The notes: a model not told the origin generated them from the sequence alone. Numbered from the stretch's first letter, positions 19,603 to 30,148 are shown. The stretch is 64,000 nucleotides of DNA from Chloroflexota bacterium (GCA_023382055.1 JAMCQN010000151.1:1-64000); one strand, 5' to 3'. Program-made: numbers and translations.

Positions 19603-20463
19603 ATGGAACCGCAGTTGATAGCTGATTATGCATGTGTGGTGGGCGAAGGCCCAATGTGGCATCCGTATGAAAAGAAAGTGTACTGGGTTGACATCGTGAC
19701 TGGACGCATGTTTCGCTACGATCCAGCCACACAGCACCACGAACAGATTTACCAGGGCGACCCGATCGGGGGATACACCATCCAGGATGACGGCGCATTA
19801 TTGTTATTTATGAACAAGGGCGCAGTGAAGATCTGGCGCGAAGGTGCACTCAAGACGGTCATCGACGAAATTCCCGATGAACGCGAAACGCGCTTCAATG
19901 ATGTCTTTGCCGATCCGGTCGGGCGAGTGTTCTGTGGCACAATGCCCACAGCGGATCGTAAAGGGCGCCTGTACCGTCTTGACACGGATGGGAAACTGAC
20001 CATCCTGCTCGAAGGCATTGGCACTTCTAACGGGATGGGCCTCACGCCCGATCGCAAACACCTGTACTATACCGACTCAGAAGCCCATTCGATCTACATC
20101 TTTGACTACGATCAAGCCAGCGGATCGATCAGCAATCAGCGCATATTCAAGCAGACACCGCCGCAAGAAGGATTGCCGGATGGCATGACCGTCGATGCAG
20201 AAGGCTGTGTGTGGTCAGCGCATTGGGATGGCGGTTTCCTGGTCCGTTTCTCCCCGGCCGGTGAGGAGCTGATGCGCATCCAGTTCCCTGCGCGCAAGGT
20301 ATCCAGTGTCATATTCGGCGGCGATGATTACACGGATATGTATGTGACAACCGCCGGCGGGGATCACAAGGAAACGGATGGCCCGCTGGCCGGCAGCCTG
20401 TTCAAACTGAACCTCGGCATCCGCGGCGTTCCGGAATTCTTCTCACGCATCAAAGCATCTTAA
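19603..20463 (+). CDS. SMP-30/gluconolactonase/LRE family protein
   Basis: VVGEGPMWHPYEKKVYWVDIVTGRMFRYDP, RFNDVFADPVGRVFCGTM, LPDGMTVDAEGCVWSAHW. AGGAGG RBS before ATG 19603. Confidence 0.92.
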   Translation: MEPQLIADYACVVGEGPMWHPYEKKVYWVDIVTGRMFRYDPATQHHEQIYQGDPIGGYTIQDDGALLLFMNKGAVKIWREGALKTVIDEIPDERETRFNDVFADPVGRVFCGTMPTADRKGRLYRLDTDGKLTILLEGIGTSNGMGLTPDRKHLYYTDSEAHSIYIFDYDQASGSISNQRIFKQTPPQEGLPDGMTVDAEGCVWSAHWDGGFLVRFSPAGEELMRIQFPARKVSSVIFGGDDYTDMYVTTAGGDHKETDGPLAGSLFKLNLGIRGVPEFFSRIKAS

Positions 20464-20480
20464 CGCGGAGGCAGAGCACA

Positions 20481-21263
20481 ATGGCGGAAAGCACGGGGAA
20501 ACTGGCCGGGAAACGGGCGCTTGTCACAGGCGCCGGGACCGGGATCGGTCGCGAGGTGGCGCTGGAATTCGCCCGACAGGGCGCCGACGTCGTGTTGCAC
20601 TACGCTGCCAGCCGTAAGGGTGCAGACAGCGCTGTTGTCGAGATCAGCAGCACAGGGCGCAAGGCTTGCGCGATGCAGGCCGATCTGGGCAAGGTTGATG
20701 AGTGCTTTCGCCTGGTGGACTCAGCATATGAATTCCTGGGCGGACTCGATATCCTGGTCAATAACGCCGGCGTCACCGAGGTGTGGGACTTCATGGATGT
20801 CACGCCGCAACAGTTCGACAGCCTTTACAGCGTCAATATTCGCGGAGAGTTTTTCTGCGCCCAGCGCGCGGTGTCGCACATGTTGAAGTCGGGCGGCGGC
20901 GCCATCGTGAACCTGACCTCGGTGCACGGTTTTGCCGGTATGCCGGGACACTCCGTCTATGCAGGCACGAAAGGCGCCATCATAGCCTGGACGCGCGAGG
21001 TCGGCATTGAACTGGCTGCAAAGAATATCCGCGTCAATGCGGTAGCGCCGGGCTGGATAGAGGTCGAGAGTCACTACACCAAATACGCGGACTATGACGT
21101 GAGCGCCGCAGGACGGCAGATACCGCGAGGCCGCGTCGGCCAGCCGATTGACGTCGCGAAAGCCTGCGTCTACCTCGCTTCAGACGATGCCGACTTCGTC
21201 GTCGGCCATGTCATGCTGGTCGATGGCGGAACCATTGCGCTCATGTCGCTGGCTGCGTTGTAG
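20481..21263 (+). CDS. SDR family NAD(P)-dependent oxidoreductase
   Basis: TGAGTGIGREVA, VNNAG, YAGTKGAIIAWT, VVGHVMLVDGG. Confidence 0.92.
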   Translation: MAESTGKLAGKRALVTGAGTGIGREVALEFARQGADVVLHYAASRKGADSAVVEISSTGRKACAMQADLGKVDECFRLVDSAYEFLGGLDILVNNAGVTEVWDFMDVTPQQFDSLYSVNIRGEFFCAQRAVSHMLKSGGGAIVNLTSVHGFAGMPGHSVYAGTKGAIIAWTREVGIELAAKNIRVNAVAPGWIEVESHYTKYADYDVSAAGRQIPRGRVGQPIDVAKACVYLASDDADFVVGHVMLVDGGTIALMSLAAL

Positions 21264-21272
21264 CTTTTCGTT

Positions 21273-22652
21273 ATGAGCATCTACAAGGCATGTGATATTC
21301 GTGGCAAGTACGGCGACGAATTGCGCAATGAGCACGCCGTCCGTTTAGGACTGGCGCTTGCGCAATACTGCGGAAAAGTTGACGTTTTAGTCGGCGGCGA
21401 TGGACGTCTGTCAACGCCTGCGTTGCAGTCCCACCTTGTTGCAGCGCTGAGATCAGCGGGATGTCGTGCCGTCAACCTCGGCAGCGTGCCGACTCCGGCG
21501 CTTTACTTTGCCCGCAGACACCTGGGAATTCCAACGGCCGTCATGGTGACTGCTTCTCACAACCCGGCTGCCGACAATGGTTTCAAGCTCTCGCTGGGTA
21601 CATTACCCATCACGCCTGAGGATATCGTCACCCTGTCACAGATCATGGAGAACCTGCCCGATTCACGCATCCATTCGGCCCAGCAGACGGTGGCTCCGGT
21701 AGGCGGCGTTCGTTCATTCAATGTACTGCCGGATTACATCGCCTTCGCGCAAAGCCAGGCGCGCGCACTGGATGACATGCGGGTCGTCGTTGATTGCGCG
21801 AATGGCGCCGCTGCGCTGGTTGCGCGCGATGTATGGCAAAACACCGGCGCACGTGTGAGTTACCTCTTCGACGCAGTGGATGGGACCTTCCCCAACCATG
21901 CTCCCGATCCCAGTAACGCCGGAAGCCTGCACGCTCTACAGAAGGAAGTTGTCGCACAACAGGCGGATCTCGGCGTCGCCTACGATGGGGACGGTGACCG
22001 GGTCGTGTTCGTCGACGAGCATGGACAGCCGCTCTCCGGCGACCGCGCCATCGTGCTGTTTGCACGAGAAGCACTGCGGGCAGGACCCGCACCCATCGTG
22101 TACGACCAGAAATGTTCGCTGATCGTGGCTGAGGCCATTCGCAACGCCGGAGGACAGCCGATTATCGAGCGCTCGGGGCACACCTTCATCAAAACTTCCT
22201 TCCTGAAACAGGGTGCGCCGTATGCGGGTGAGATCAGCGGGCATCACTTTTTCCGGCTCCTGCAGGGCGACGATGGCATCATCGCGTCCCTCTATATGGC
22301 AAACATGCTGCAGAAGTCCGGCACGAGCCTGGCGCGCCTGGCTGAATCCATCAAAACATACCCTATCACGCCCGACATCCGACTGAAGATGGACAGCGCG
22401 ACGGCGAACCGCGTGCTGAACGATCTGGAGCGCGAACTAATCGGTGAAGCGCAACTGGTCAAACTGGACGGTCTGCGCGCGGAGTTTACCGATGGCTGGG
22501 GCATTGCCCGCCTGTCCGTGACGGAACCGGCTATGACATTGCGCTTCGAGGGAAAGGACACGGCCAGCTTGAATCGCGTGATGCATCGCTTCATGCAGGC
22601 CGCTCCGGACCTGGCGGGACGGCTGCCCATCGCTAATTCGGTATCCGGGTGA
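21273..22652 (+). CDS. Phosphomannomutase/phosphoglucomutase
   Basis: YKACDIRGKYGDEL, MVTASHNPAADNGFKLSLG (active-site serine loop), AYDGDGDRVVFVDEHG, GEISGHHFF. Confidence 0.95.
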   Translation: MSIYKACDIRGKYGDELRNEHAVRLGLALAQYCGKVDVLVGGDGRLSTPALQSHLVAALRSAGCRAVNLGSVPTPALYFARRHLGIPTAVMVTASHNPAADNGFKLSLGTLPITPEDIVTLSQIMENLPDSRIHSAQQTVAPVGGVRSFNVLPDYIAFAQSQARALDDMRVVVDCANGAAALVARDVWQNTGARVSYLFDAVDGTFPNHAPDPSNAGSLHALQKEVVAQQADLGVAYDGDGDRVVFVDEHGQPLSGDRAIVLFAREALRAGPAPIVYDQKCSLIVAEAIRNAGGQPIIERSGHTFIKTSFLKQGAPYAGEISGHHFFRLLQGDDGIIASLYMANMLQKSGTSLARLAESIKTYPITPDIRLKMDSATANRVLNDLERELIGEAQLVKLDGLRAEFTDGWGIARLSVTEPAMTLRFEGKDTASLNRVMHRFMQAAPDLAGRLPIANSVSG

Positions 22653-22812
22653 GTACCTCAAGCGCCGCAGCGGATTGGATACCTCATTCATAAGGATTCC
22701 TGTCAAATCCGCGTATACTTGGGACACTGTCCGTTTAGCCGCACTCCACTGCGCCCGATATGGTCTGTAATATTGGTTGATGTTGTTGTGTAACGTTTTG
22801 AGACGAGGTCAT

Positions 22813-23649
22813 ATGGCAGATAGACTGAACGACCAGCAGATGGCTTTCTACCGCGCCTTTGGTTACCTGCACTTTCCAGGATTGCTCAACGACCGCATCG
22901 AGCAGATCACAGCGGAATTTGAAGCTTTGTTTGCCAGCAAAGGCGGCGGACACTACGGTAAACCGCACGATGGGAAGGCGCGCTCATGTATCGTGCCATT
23001 CATCGATCAGAACGAATACCTCTGCAGCCTGCTCGATGACCCGCGCATCCTGGCAATCGCGTGCAGCCTGTGCGGAGATGACTTCGTCTATTCCGGCAGC
23101 GACGGGAATTACTATGTCGGCGATACCGGTTGGCATTCCGACGCCCGCTCCGCCAGATACCCCTATGTCAAAATCGCTTTCTACCTCGACCCTTTAATAC
23201 GCGACACTGGAGCGCTGCGAGTTATACCGGGCAGTCATCTCATGGGTGACCGGTTCAGCGACCAACTGCAGCAGGAGATCGGTCGAAGCGATACGAACTG
23301 GGGAATAGCGGGCAAAGATGTTCCGGCTGTAGCGCTCGAAACCAGGCCGGGCGATCTGGTTTGTTTCAATCAGAACCTGAAGCACGCGTCTTTTGGCGGG
23401 GGACAATCGCGGCGCATGTTCACCATCAACCTGACTTCGCGCTTCACCGAAGAGCGCATGGATGACATGCATGCCTACATCAGTTCGTTTGCGCGCTTCT
23501 GGGTCGACCGCGTATACGGTGAGGCGATGATTCGCACGGCGACTCCGGAGCGGCTCAAGCACCTTGAACAGGTCATGGCAAACGATGGATTTCTGGCGGA
23601 TCTTTCGCGCAAGGCGCGCGAGACGATGCCGGAGCCCGCGCGCGGCTGA
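22813..23649 (+). CDS. Phytanoyl-CoA dioxygenase (PhyH) family protein
   Basis: WHSDARS (HxD), DTGALRVIPGSHLMGDRFS, LKHASFGGGQSRRMFTINLTSR; ATG 22813 preferred. Confidence 0.87.
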   Translation: MADRLNDQQMAFYRAFGYLHFPGLLNDRIEQITAEFEALFASKGGGHYGKPHDGKARSCIVPFIDQNEYLCSLLDDPRILAIACSLCGDDFVYSGSDGNYYVGDTGWHSDARSARYPYVKIAFYLDPLIRDTGALRVIPGSHLMGDRFSDQLQQEIGRSDTNWGIAGKDVPAVALETRPGDLVCFNQNLKHASFGGGQSRRMFTINLTSRFTEERMDDMHAYISSFARFWVDRVYGEAMIRTATPERLKHLEQVMANDGFLADLSRKARETMPEPARG

Positions 23650-23739
23650 TCTATACAGCCACTGTAGTTGAGGTCGATTTCCAGCCAGGTCTCGCGATGT
23701 ATTGGTCTGGATGATATAGGAGTCAGTGAGGATTAGAAA

Positions 23740-25134
23740 ATGGCGGATGTAAATAACCTGAGCATTACCGGTCAAACGATTGAACCCGTGTCGCGCCCTG
23801 ATCAACGACAGGCTGCGATAGAACGGCGCAAAGCGTACCCATACAAGTTCCCGCGCGAACGGCGGAAGATAGGCGGAAAATACAACGTCGCGGAGAATTC
23901 GCGGCGCCTGCTGCGTTGGTTCTACTTCGAGCGCCGGCTGGCGCATGGACTAGGGTCCTGGACACTCACGATCCCCGACTTTGAAGTGAAGATTGAAACC
24001 GGACGGCACATCTTCTGGCATATGGACGCGGCGCGCAGGCTGCGCGACCGTCTTCTGGAACAGGAGATGCGCAAGGCGCATGTCGACGACTTCCGCGATG
24101 CTGAGATCGATACCTTCATGGATGAACTGCTGTCAGCCAAGGACCCGCCCGAATTGCTGGTGGGGGTTCATCAGGTCATCGGCCGCGCCCTGGAGATTGC
24201 CTACCGCCATCATGTAGACGATACATGCCCGATCACGGACGCGCCGACAATCCGCATGATCCGGCAGATCCTGCTGGATTACGAGCCGATGCTGGCGTGG
24301 GCGGAACAGGCGCTCGCGGCCTATATCGATGGCGGTGTGGATGAATCGCGGCTGGAACGGTGGCGCTGGCATCTGGCCCGTTTGCTCGTCAGTATCGGCG
24401 GCGCAACCGGCGCTGATGAGCGCGGCCAGAGCCCTGCCCCTCTGCGTATCGATACGAAACCTTACGAACGCAAAACGGCGCCATGCCGCGACAGCCGTTT
24501 TGATACCTTTCGCACTACCGGCGACTACAACCTTGCGGACGGCCAACCGCGTTACGAGATCGGAAGTTATGAGGACGCTCGCCTGCGTTTCGTGCGCACC
24601 CAGCGCGATGAAGTGGATGCGATCGAGGCGTTCGGCACGTTTTTATGGGACATCCGCTTCAAGGATTTCCAGGCTGAATATGATCTGGCCCGTATCACAT
24701 GGGACGAAGCGCGCCACACCGAAATCGGCCACCAAACGCTGCTGGCATTCGGTTACGATCCCTATGAACTGCCAAACCGATTGACCAGCAGCACCTGCCG
24801 CGGCCCGATGGAACCTGCCTACGCGATGGCGGAGATCAACCTGTTTGGGGAGGTCGGCGTGTTGAAGACCATCAACGATCTGGTAGACAAGGCGCGCGAT
24901 CGCAACGACTCGCTCCTCTTGCATATCAGCGACTTCGTCCGCGCCGACGAGCGCACGCACGTCCGCAAAGGCCAGCATATCCTGCACGTAATGACTGATT
25001 TGGGCATGCAAGACCTGGAATTCCGCACCCGCGAACTGTTCACCGAATGCCTGGTCAACCTGGGCGTCGTAAAAACTGAAGCAAACTTCGGCATCATCAC
25101 GCGCGAGGAACTCGAGCACTACATCGGCGAATGA
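23740..25134 (+). CDS. Ferritin-like di-iron protein (DUF455-like)
   Basis: Repeated carboxylate/His motifs ITWDEARHTEIGHQTL and FVRADERTHVRKGQHIL in an all-helical C-terminal half; family name is from memory. Confidence 0.55.
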   Translation: MADVNNLSITGQTIEPVSRPDQRQAAIERRKAYPYKFPRERRKIGGKYNVAENSRRLLRWFYFERRLAHGLGSWTLTIPDFEVKIETGRHIFWHMDAARRLRDRLLEQEMRKAHVDDFRDAEIDTFMDELLSAKDPPELLVGVHQVIGRALEIAYRHHVDDTCPITDAPTIRMIRQILLDYEPMLAWAEQALAAYIDGGVDESRLERWRWHLARLLVSIGGATGADERGQSPAPLRIDTKPYERKTAPCRDSRFDTFRTTGDYNLADGQPRYEIGSYEDARLRFVRTQRDEVDAIEAFGTFLWDIRFKDFQAEYDLARITWDEARHTEIGHQTLLAFGYDPYELPNRLTSSTCRGPMEPAYAMAEINLFGEVGVLKTINDLVDKARDRNDSLLLHISDFVRADERTHVRKGQHILHVMTDLGMQDLEFRTRELFTECLVNLGVVKTEANFGIITREELEHYIGE

Positions 25135-25141
25135 TCACACA

Positions 25142-25178
25142 GGAGTGAGGTGGTCAGGCTGAGCCTGAACCTCACTCC
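25142..25178. terminator. Hairpin between convergent genes (bidirectional terminator candidate)
   Basis: GGAGTGAGGT-GG-TCAGGC-TGA-GCCTGA-ACCTCACTCC: 16 paired positions with a 2-nt bulge. Confidence 0.55.
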
Positions 25179-25193
25179 GATCCACGACGATTG

Positions 25194-26870
25194 TCAGCGC
25201 GTCAGCTTGCGATGCACCAGCCGGTGCGGCGTATCCGCACCCGTGCCGAGGCGCTTGCGCCGATCCGCTTCATAGTCGCTCACGTTGCCGGTGAACCATG
25301 TGACGCTGCCGTCCTCTTCGAACGCCAGCACATGCGTGCAGATGCGGTCAAGGAACCAGCGGTCATGGCTGACGATCAGCGCGCTTCCGGCAAAATCATC
25401 CAGCGCTTCTTCCAGTGCGCGCAGTGTGTTGACATCCAGGTCATTCGTCGGTTCGTCCAACAGCAGCACGTTAGCGCCGGTTTTCAGCATCTTCGCCAGA
25501 TGTACCCGATTGCGCTCGCCGCCGGAGAGCGCCTTTACTTTCTTCTGCTGATCCGAACCGAGAAAGTTGAAACCTGCCACATAAGCCCGCGAGTTAACTT
25601 TGCGTGCGCCCAGCGTGATGATGTCATCCCCTCCCGATATCTCTTCCCACACATTGTGCTCGCCGTTCAACGAATCTCGGCTCTGGTCGATATAGCCGAG
25701 TTTGACTGTTTCGCCGACGCGTGTTGTCCCTGCGTCCGGCTGTTCCTGCCCGGTGATCATTTTCAACATCGTGGTCTTGCCGACCCCGTTCGGGCCGATG
25801 ATACCCACCATCGCGCCGGGCGGCACGCTCATGCGGAGGTGCTCATAAAGCAACCTGTCGCCGTAAGATTTCGATACATCCTGAAACTCAATAACCACGT
25901 CGCCCAGCCGAGGTCCAGGCGGGATGTAGATCTGCATATCCTCGCGGCGCTTCTCCATCTCCTGGCTCAGCAGTTTCTCATACGCGGACACGCGCGCCTT
26001 CCCTTTGGCTTGCCTGGCGCGCGGAGACATGTGGATCCATTCCAGTTCGCGCTGCAGCGTATTGATGCGTTTTTCGTCGGCTTTCTCTTCCAGGCGCAGG
26101 CGTTCCTGTTTCTGCTCCAGCCAGGAAGAGTAATTGCCCTTCCATGGAATACCGTAACCGCGATCCAGTTCCAGTATCCAACCTGCCACGTTGTCCAGAA
26201 AGTAGCGGTCGTGGGTAACGGCGATCACGGTGCCGGGATACTCGCGCAGATGCCGTTCCAGCCAGGCCACGGATTCCGCATCGAGGTGGTTGGTCGGCTC
26301 ATCCAGCAGCAGGATATCCGGTTCGGTTAATAGCAGTCGGCACAGCGCCACCCGTCGGCGTTCGCCGCCCGACAATATCGCGACAGGGGTATCGGGCGGC
26401 GGGCAGCGCAACGCATCCATCGCCAGTTCGAGTTTGCTGTCAAGCGTCCAGGCGTCGTGTTTGTCCAGTTGTTCCTGCAGGCGTCCCTGCTCCTCGATCA
26501 GCTTATCGAAATCGGCGTCGGGATCGCTGAATTTGTTGTTGATATCCTCGAATTGCTTAAGCATATCAACCAGCGGCTGCACCGCTTCTTCGACAACCTG
26601 CCTGACCGTCTTGGCTGGATCGAGCTGCGGTTCCTGTTCCAGCAGGCCGCGCGTATACCCCGGCGATAGCATAGTCTGGCCGAGATAGTCGTCGTCGACG
26701 CCGGCCATGATGCGAAGCAGTGTGCTCTTGCCCGCGCCGTTCAAGCCGAGTACGCCGATCTTGGCGCCGTAATAAAAGCCGAGCGATATATCGCGCAGGA
26801 CCTGGCGGTTCGGTGGATGGACGCGCCCGACGCGAACCATCGAGTAGATGACTTGTTGTGTTTCGGTCAT
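25194..26870 (-). CDS. ettA: ABC-F ATPase, energy-dependent translational throttle protein EttA-like
   Basis: Two ABC domains (GLNGAGKSTLLRIMAG, LSGGERRRVALCRLLL; GPNGVGKTTMLKMITG, LSGGERNRVHLAKML); N-terminal and linker sequence EttA-like. Confidence 0.92.
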   Translation of the reverse strand: MTETQQVIYSMVRVGRVHPPNRQVLRDISLGFYYGAKIGVLGLNGAGKSTLLRIMAGVDDDYLGQTMLSPGYTRGLLEQEPQLDPAKTVRQVVEEAVQPLVDMLKQFEDINNKFSDPDADFDKLIEEQGRLQEQLDKHDAWTLDSKLELAMDALRCPPPDTPVAILSGGERRRVALCRLLLTEPDILLLDEPTNHLDAESVAWLERHLREYPGTVIAVTHDRYFLDNVAGWILELDRGYGIPWKGNYSSWLEQKQERLRLEEKADEKRINTLQRELEWIHMSPRARQAKGKARVSAYEKLLSQEMEKRREDMQIYIPPGPRLGDVVIEFQDVSKSYGDRLLYEHLRMSVPPGAMVGIIGPNGVGKTTMLKMITGQEQPDAGTTRVGETVKLGYIDQSRDSLNGEHNVWEEISGGDDIITLGARKVNSRAYVAGFNFLGSDQQKKVKALSGGERNRVHLAKMLKTGANVLLLDEPTNDLDVNTLRALEEALDDFAGSALIVSHDRWFLDRICTHVLAFEEDGSVTWFTGNVSDYEADRRKRLGTGADTPHRLVHRKLTR

Positions 26871-26917
26871 GGTATCAGGTGCTTTAGATTATCACAGTGA
26901 GTCCGGCGATCGATTGA

Positions 26918-27856
26918 TCATTCATCCAGAAACGCAATGCGTTTGACGAACAGGACGCGCGTATCCAGCGTTGGTGCAAAACCGTATTCTTTGTACTGCG
27001 GCACGGCTGACCGTAAATGACCGTCGCTACCCAGTCGAACGTCCATTCCTGCAGTCGTCCCCTTCAAGGTGTTCAACACGGTTCGCAAACAGGCGAATTC
27101 CGCCGGCGTACCCCATACGCCGGAATCCAGCCACAGCGTGATAATGGGATGATCTTTCACACGTGCGCTATGCGCACAGCCGATCTCGTTACCGGACAAG
27201 CTCAAGCGCCACACCTGCCCGCCTGACGGAATCAGCACCGGCATCAGGTCGCTCAGAACCAGGGGTTGCACCCAGGCGTCTCCATCGGATACTTCCGCGC
27301 TCAACCAGTACAGGACAAGCCGCTCAGACTCACTGCCTCGCACAGCATCCAGTTGGATGTGTATCCCGCCCATAGGGATGGCTGTTCCATGTTCGCGGCG
27401 CAGGAACTGGGGGCAATAACGCCGGAAAGCGCGCTCACGAGCGCATTTGGTGGCGGCGACATTTTCTGCAGGTATCTGCATCCACAGCCACTCAATATGG
27501 CGATTCCTGGCGCGCTGCTCGGCCTCAATCAGCAGGGTGCGCGCCAGACCTTTACGCCGCATGTCCGGTGAAATTGCGAGAGCGCGTATCCGGGCGGCCG
27601 TATCACTGCGATGCAGCACCATCAAACCGGACGGTTCCAGATTATATAGACAGATGAATACCGAGTCCGATACCGGCAGCGTCGCAGCCAGCAGTTCGCG
27701 TCCCAGCGGATGGTCCATGACAGCGGCAAGGTGAGGATCGAGTTGCGACATGTCGTCTACGCTGAGATCGAGCAGCACACGTCGCAATTCGTTGACTCGC
27801 GCCGAGACTATTTGCGTTCCGAGGGTGCGCATCATGCAGATTGTACAGGCTCCCAT
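26918..27856 (-). CDS. GNAT family N-acetyltransferase
   Basis: ALAISPDMRRKGLARTLLIEAEQRARNRH (acetyl-CoA binding motif). Confidence 0.72.
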   Translation of the reverse strand: MGACTICMMRTLGTQIVSARVNELRRVLLDLSVDDMSQLDPHLAAVMDHPLGRELLAATLPVSDSVFICLYNLEPSGLMVLHRSDTAARIRALAISPDMRRKGLARTLLIEAEQRARNRHIEWLWMQIPAENVAATKCARERAFRRYCPQFLRREHGTAIPMGGIHIQLDAVRGSESERLVLYWLSAEVSDGDAWVQPLVLSDLMPVLIPSGGQVWRLSLSGNEIGCAHSARVKDHPIITLWLDSGVWGTPAEFACLRTVLNTLKGTTAGMDVRLGSDGHLRSAVPQYKEYGFAPTLDTRVLFVKRIAFLDE

Positions 27857-27930
27857 AGTTGAGTTATAAATATGGGAGTCGGCGCATTTAGATTTGTCAT
27901 CAAATCAGATTGGATTTAAGGAGAAAAGCA

Positions 27931-28932
27931 ATGGCTAGACCCGTTACGCTCTTCACAGGACAGTGGGCAGACCTTTCTCTCGATGTTGTAGCCGAGAAGG
28001 CCAGGTCATTCGGATATGACGGCCTTGAACTGGCTTGCTGGGGCGACCATTTCGACGTGGAACGCGCCCTCAGTGATGACGGTTACTGCCAGTCGCGTTG
28101 GGACATTCTCAATAAACACGGTTTGAAGTGTTTCGCCATCAGCAACCATCTGGTTGGTCAGGCAGTCTGTGACATCATTGACGAGCGTCACAAGGGCATA
28201 CTTCCATCCAGGCTATGGGGCGACGGCAAACCGGATGGCATCAACCGGCGCGCCGCAGAGGAGATGGCCAATACGGCGCGCGCAGCCAGGAAGATGGGCG
28301 TCAAGGTCGTGCCCGGTTTCACCGGCTCGAGCATATGGCGGTATGTATACTCTTTCCCGGCTGTGTCGGCGGAGATGATTGACGCTGGCTACAGAGAATT
28401 CGCCGATCGATGGAATCCGATCCTGGATGTATTTGACGAGGCCGGAGTGGTTTTTGCGCTCGAAGTGCATCCCACGGAGATTGCCTTCGATATAGCCTCT
28501 GCGCAGCGCGCACTGCAGGCTCTGAACCAGCGTTCAACGTTCGGCTTTAACTACGATCCATCGCACCTGGGCTACCAGGGAGTCGATTACGTCGGCTTTA
28601 TCCGCACCTTCCGCGACCGCATCTACCACGTGCACATGAAGGATGTCGGCTGGTCCAGCGTGCCGATGCAAGCGGGCGTCTTCGGCGGCCATATCGCGTT
28701 CGGCGATTCGCGCCGTTACTGGGACTTCCGCTCGCTCGGGCACGGCAACATCCGATTCGAGGAAATCATCCGTGCGCTGAACGAGATCGGCTATCAAGGC
28801 CCGCTCTCGGTAGAGTGGGAGGATAGCGGAATGGACCGCGAACATGGCGCCACCGAAGCCGCTGCATTCGTTAAGCGCAGCGATTTCAAACCCAGCGCCG
28901 TGGCATTCGATGCAGCCTTCGAGAAGAAGTAA
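27931..28932 (+). CDS. Sugar phosphate isomerase/epimerase (AP-endonuclease 2 fold)
   Basis: [80 protein letters not shown] before ATG 27931. Confidence 0.92.
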   Translation: MARPVTLFTGQWADLSLDVVAEKARSFGYDGLELACWGDHFDVERALSDDGYCQSRWDILNKHGLKCFAISNHLVGQAVCDIIDERHKGILPSRLWGDGKPDGINRRAAEEMANTARAARKMGVKVVPGFTGSSIWRYVYSFPAVSAEMIDAGYREFADRWNPILDVFDEAGVVFALEVHPTEIAFDIASAQRALQALNQRSTFGFNYDPSHLGYQGVDYVGFIRTFRDRIYHVHMKDVGWSSVPMQAGVFGGHIAFGDSRRYWDFRSLGHGNIRFEEIIRALNEIGYQGPLSVEWEDSGMDREHGATEAAAFVKRSDFKPSAVAFDAAFEKK

Positions 28933-28951
28933 ATATCAGGAGATACTTCCA

Positions 28952-30148
28952 ATGAGCGATCCACAAGTTGGTTTTGTGACGATGGCCGGCCCAAAGGCCA
29001 CAGGTGAAGCCCCCGAACTGGGCATAGGAATGCTCGGTTACGCCTTCATGGGCAAAGCCCATGTCAACGGCATGAAGAAGATACCCTACATGATGTACCC
29101 GCCGGCGGCTATCCCGAAACTGGTCGCTATAGCGGGACGCAACGAAGATGCCGTAAAGGAAGCTGCCAGGAGATACGGGTTTGCCAGGTCGTATACCGAC
29201 TGGCGCCGATTACTGGATGATCCCGATGTTCAGGTACTCGACAATTGCGGTCCGAATAACATGCACCTTGAGCCGAACGTAGCAGCGGCCAAGGCCGGCA
29301 AGCACATCATCTCCGAAAAACCTCTGGGACGAACGGCTGCAGAGTGCAAAGAGATGTGGGATGCCGCCGTTAAGGCGGGCATCAAACATCAGGTCGCATT
29401 TAACTATCGCTTCGTGCCGGCGGTGCGACTCGTGAAGCAACTGATCGACCAGGGAAAACTGGGCAAAATCTACCACTTCCGCGCCTCCTACCTGCAGGAG
29501 TGGATCGCCGACCCCGACTTCCCGATGGTCTGGCGGTTGGATGCGTCAATCGCCGGCAGCGGTACCATCGGCGATCTCGGATCGCACATCCTGGATCTGG
29601 GCCGGTACCTTATCGGCGAACCCAGGAGCCTCATGGCGCGTACCGAAACCTTTATTCCAGAACGCAAAGGGGCAGACGGTAAGCTCGAAAAAGTTACCGT
29701 TGACGATGCATTCCAGGCCATCGTGGAATACGACAACGGCGCCGTCGGCACACTCGAGGCATCGCGCTTCTGCCCGGGTCGCAAGAACTTCAACACGTTC
29801 GAGATCAACGCCGAACACGGCAGCATCCGCTTCAACCTGGAGGAACTCAACGAACTGGAGGTGTTCTGGAAGCATGGCGCAACCGACAAGGACACGATGG
29901 GCTTCACCAAGGTGCTGGTGTCCGAGTCCTATCATCCTTTCTGGAGCAACTGGTGGCCTCAAGGACACTTCATCGGCTGGGAGCACACCTTCACGCACGA
30001 ACTTGCCCACTTCTTTGATGCCATCGTGAACAACAAACCGGTCACACCGCATGCCGCCGACTTCGAGGACGGGTATAAGAACGCCGTCGTGTGCGATGCG
30101 ATACTGGAGTCGGCACGCAATCGCAAGCAGGTGGACATCAAGTACTGA
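28952..30148 (+). CDS. Gfo/Idh/MocA family oxidoreductase
   Basis: GIGMLGYAFMGKAHVNG, HIISEKPLGRTAAECKEM, GSGTIGDLGSHILDLGRYLIGE; start at ATG 28952. Confidence 0.92.
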   Translation: MSDPQVGFVTMAGPKATGEAPELGIGMLGYAFMGKAHVNGMKKIPYMMYPPAAIPKLVAIAGRNEDAVKEAARRYGFARSYTDWRRLLDDPDVQVLDNCGPNNMHLEPNVAAAKAGKHIISEKPLGRTAAECKEMWDAAVKAGIKHQVAFNYRFVPAVRLVKQLIDQGKLGKIYHFRASYLQEWIADPDFPMVWRLDASIAGSGTIGDLGSHILDLGRYLIGEPRSLMARTETFIPERKGADGKLEKVTVDDAFQAIVEYDNGAVGTLEASRFCPGRKNFNTFEINAEHGSIRFNLEELNELEVFWKHGATDKDTMGFTKVLVSESYHPFWSNWWPQGHFIGWEHTFTHELAHFFDAIVNNKPVTPHAADFEDGYKNAVVCDAILESARNRKQVDIKY

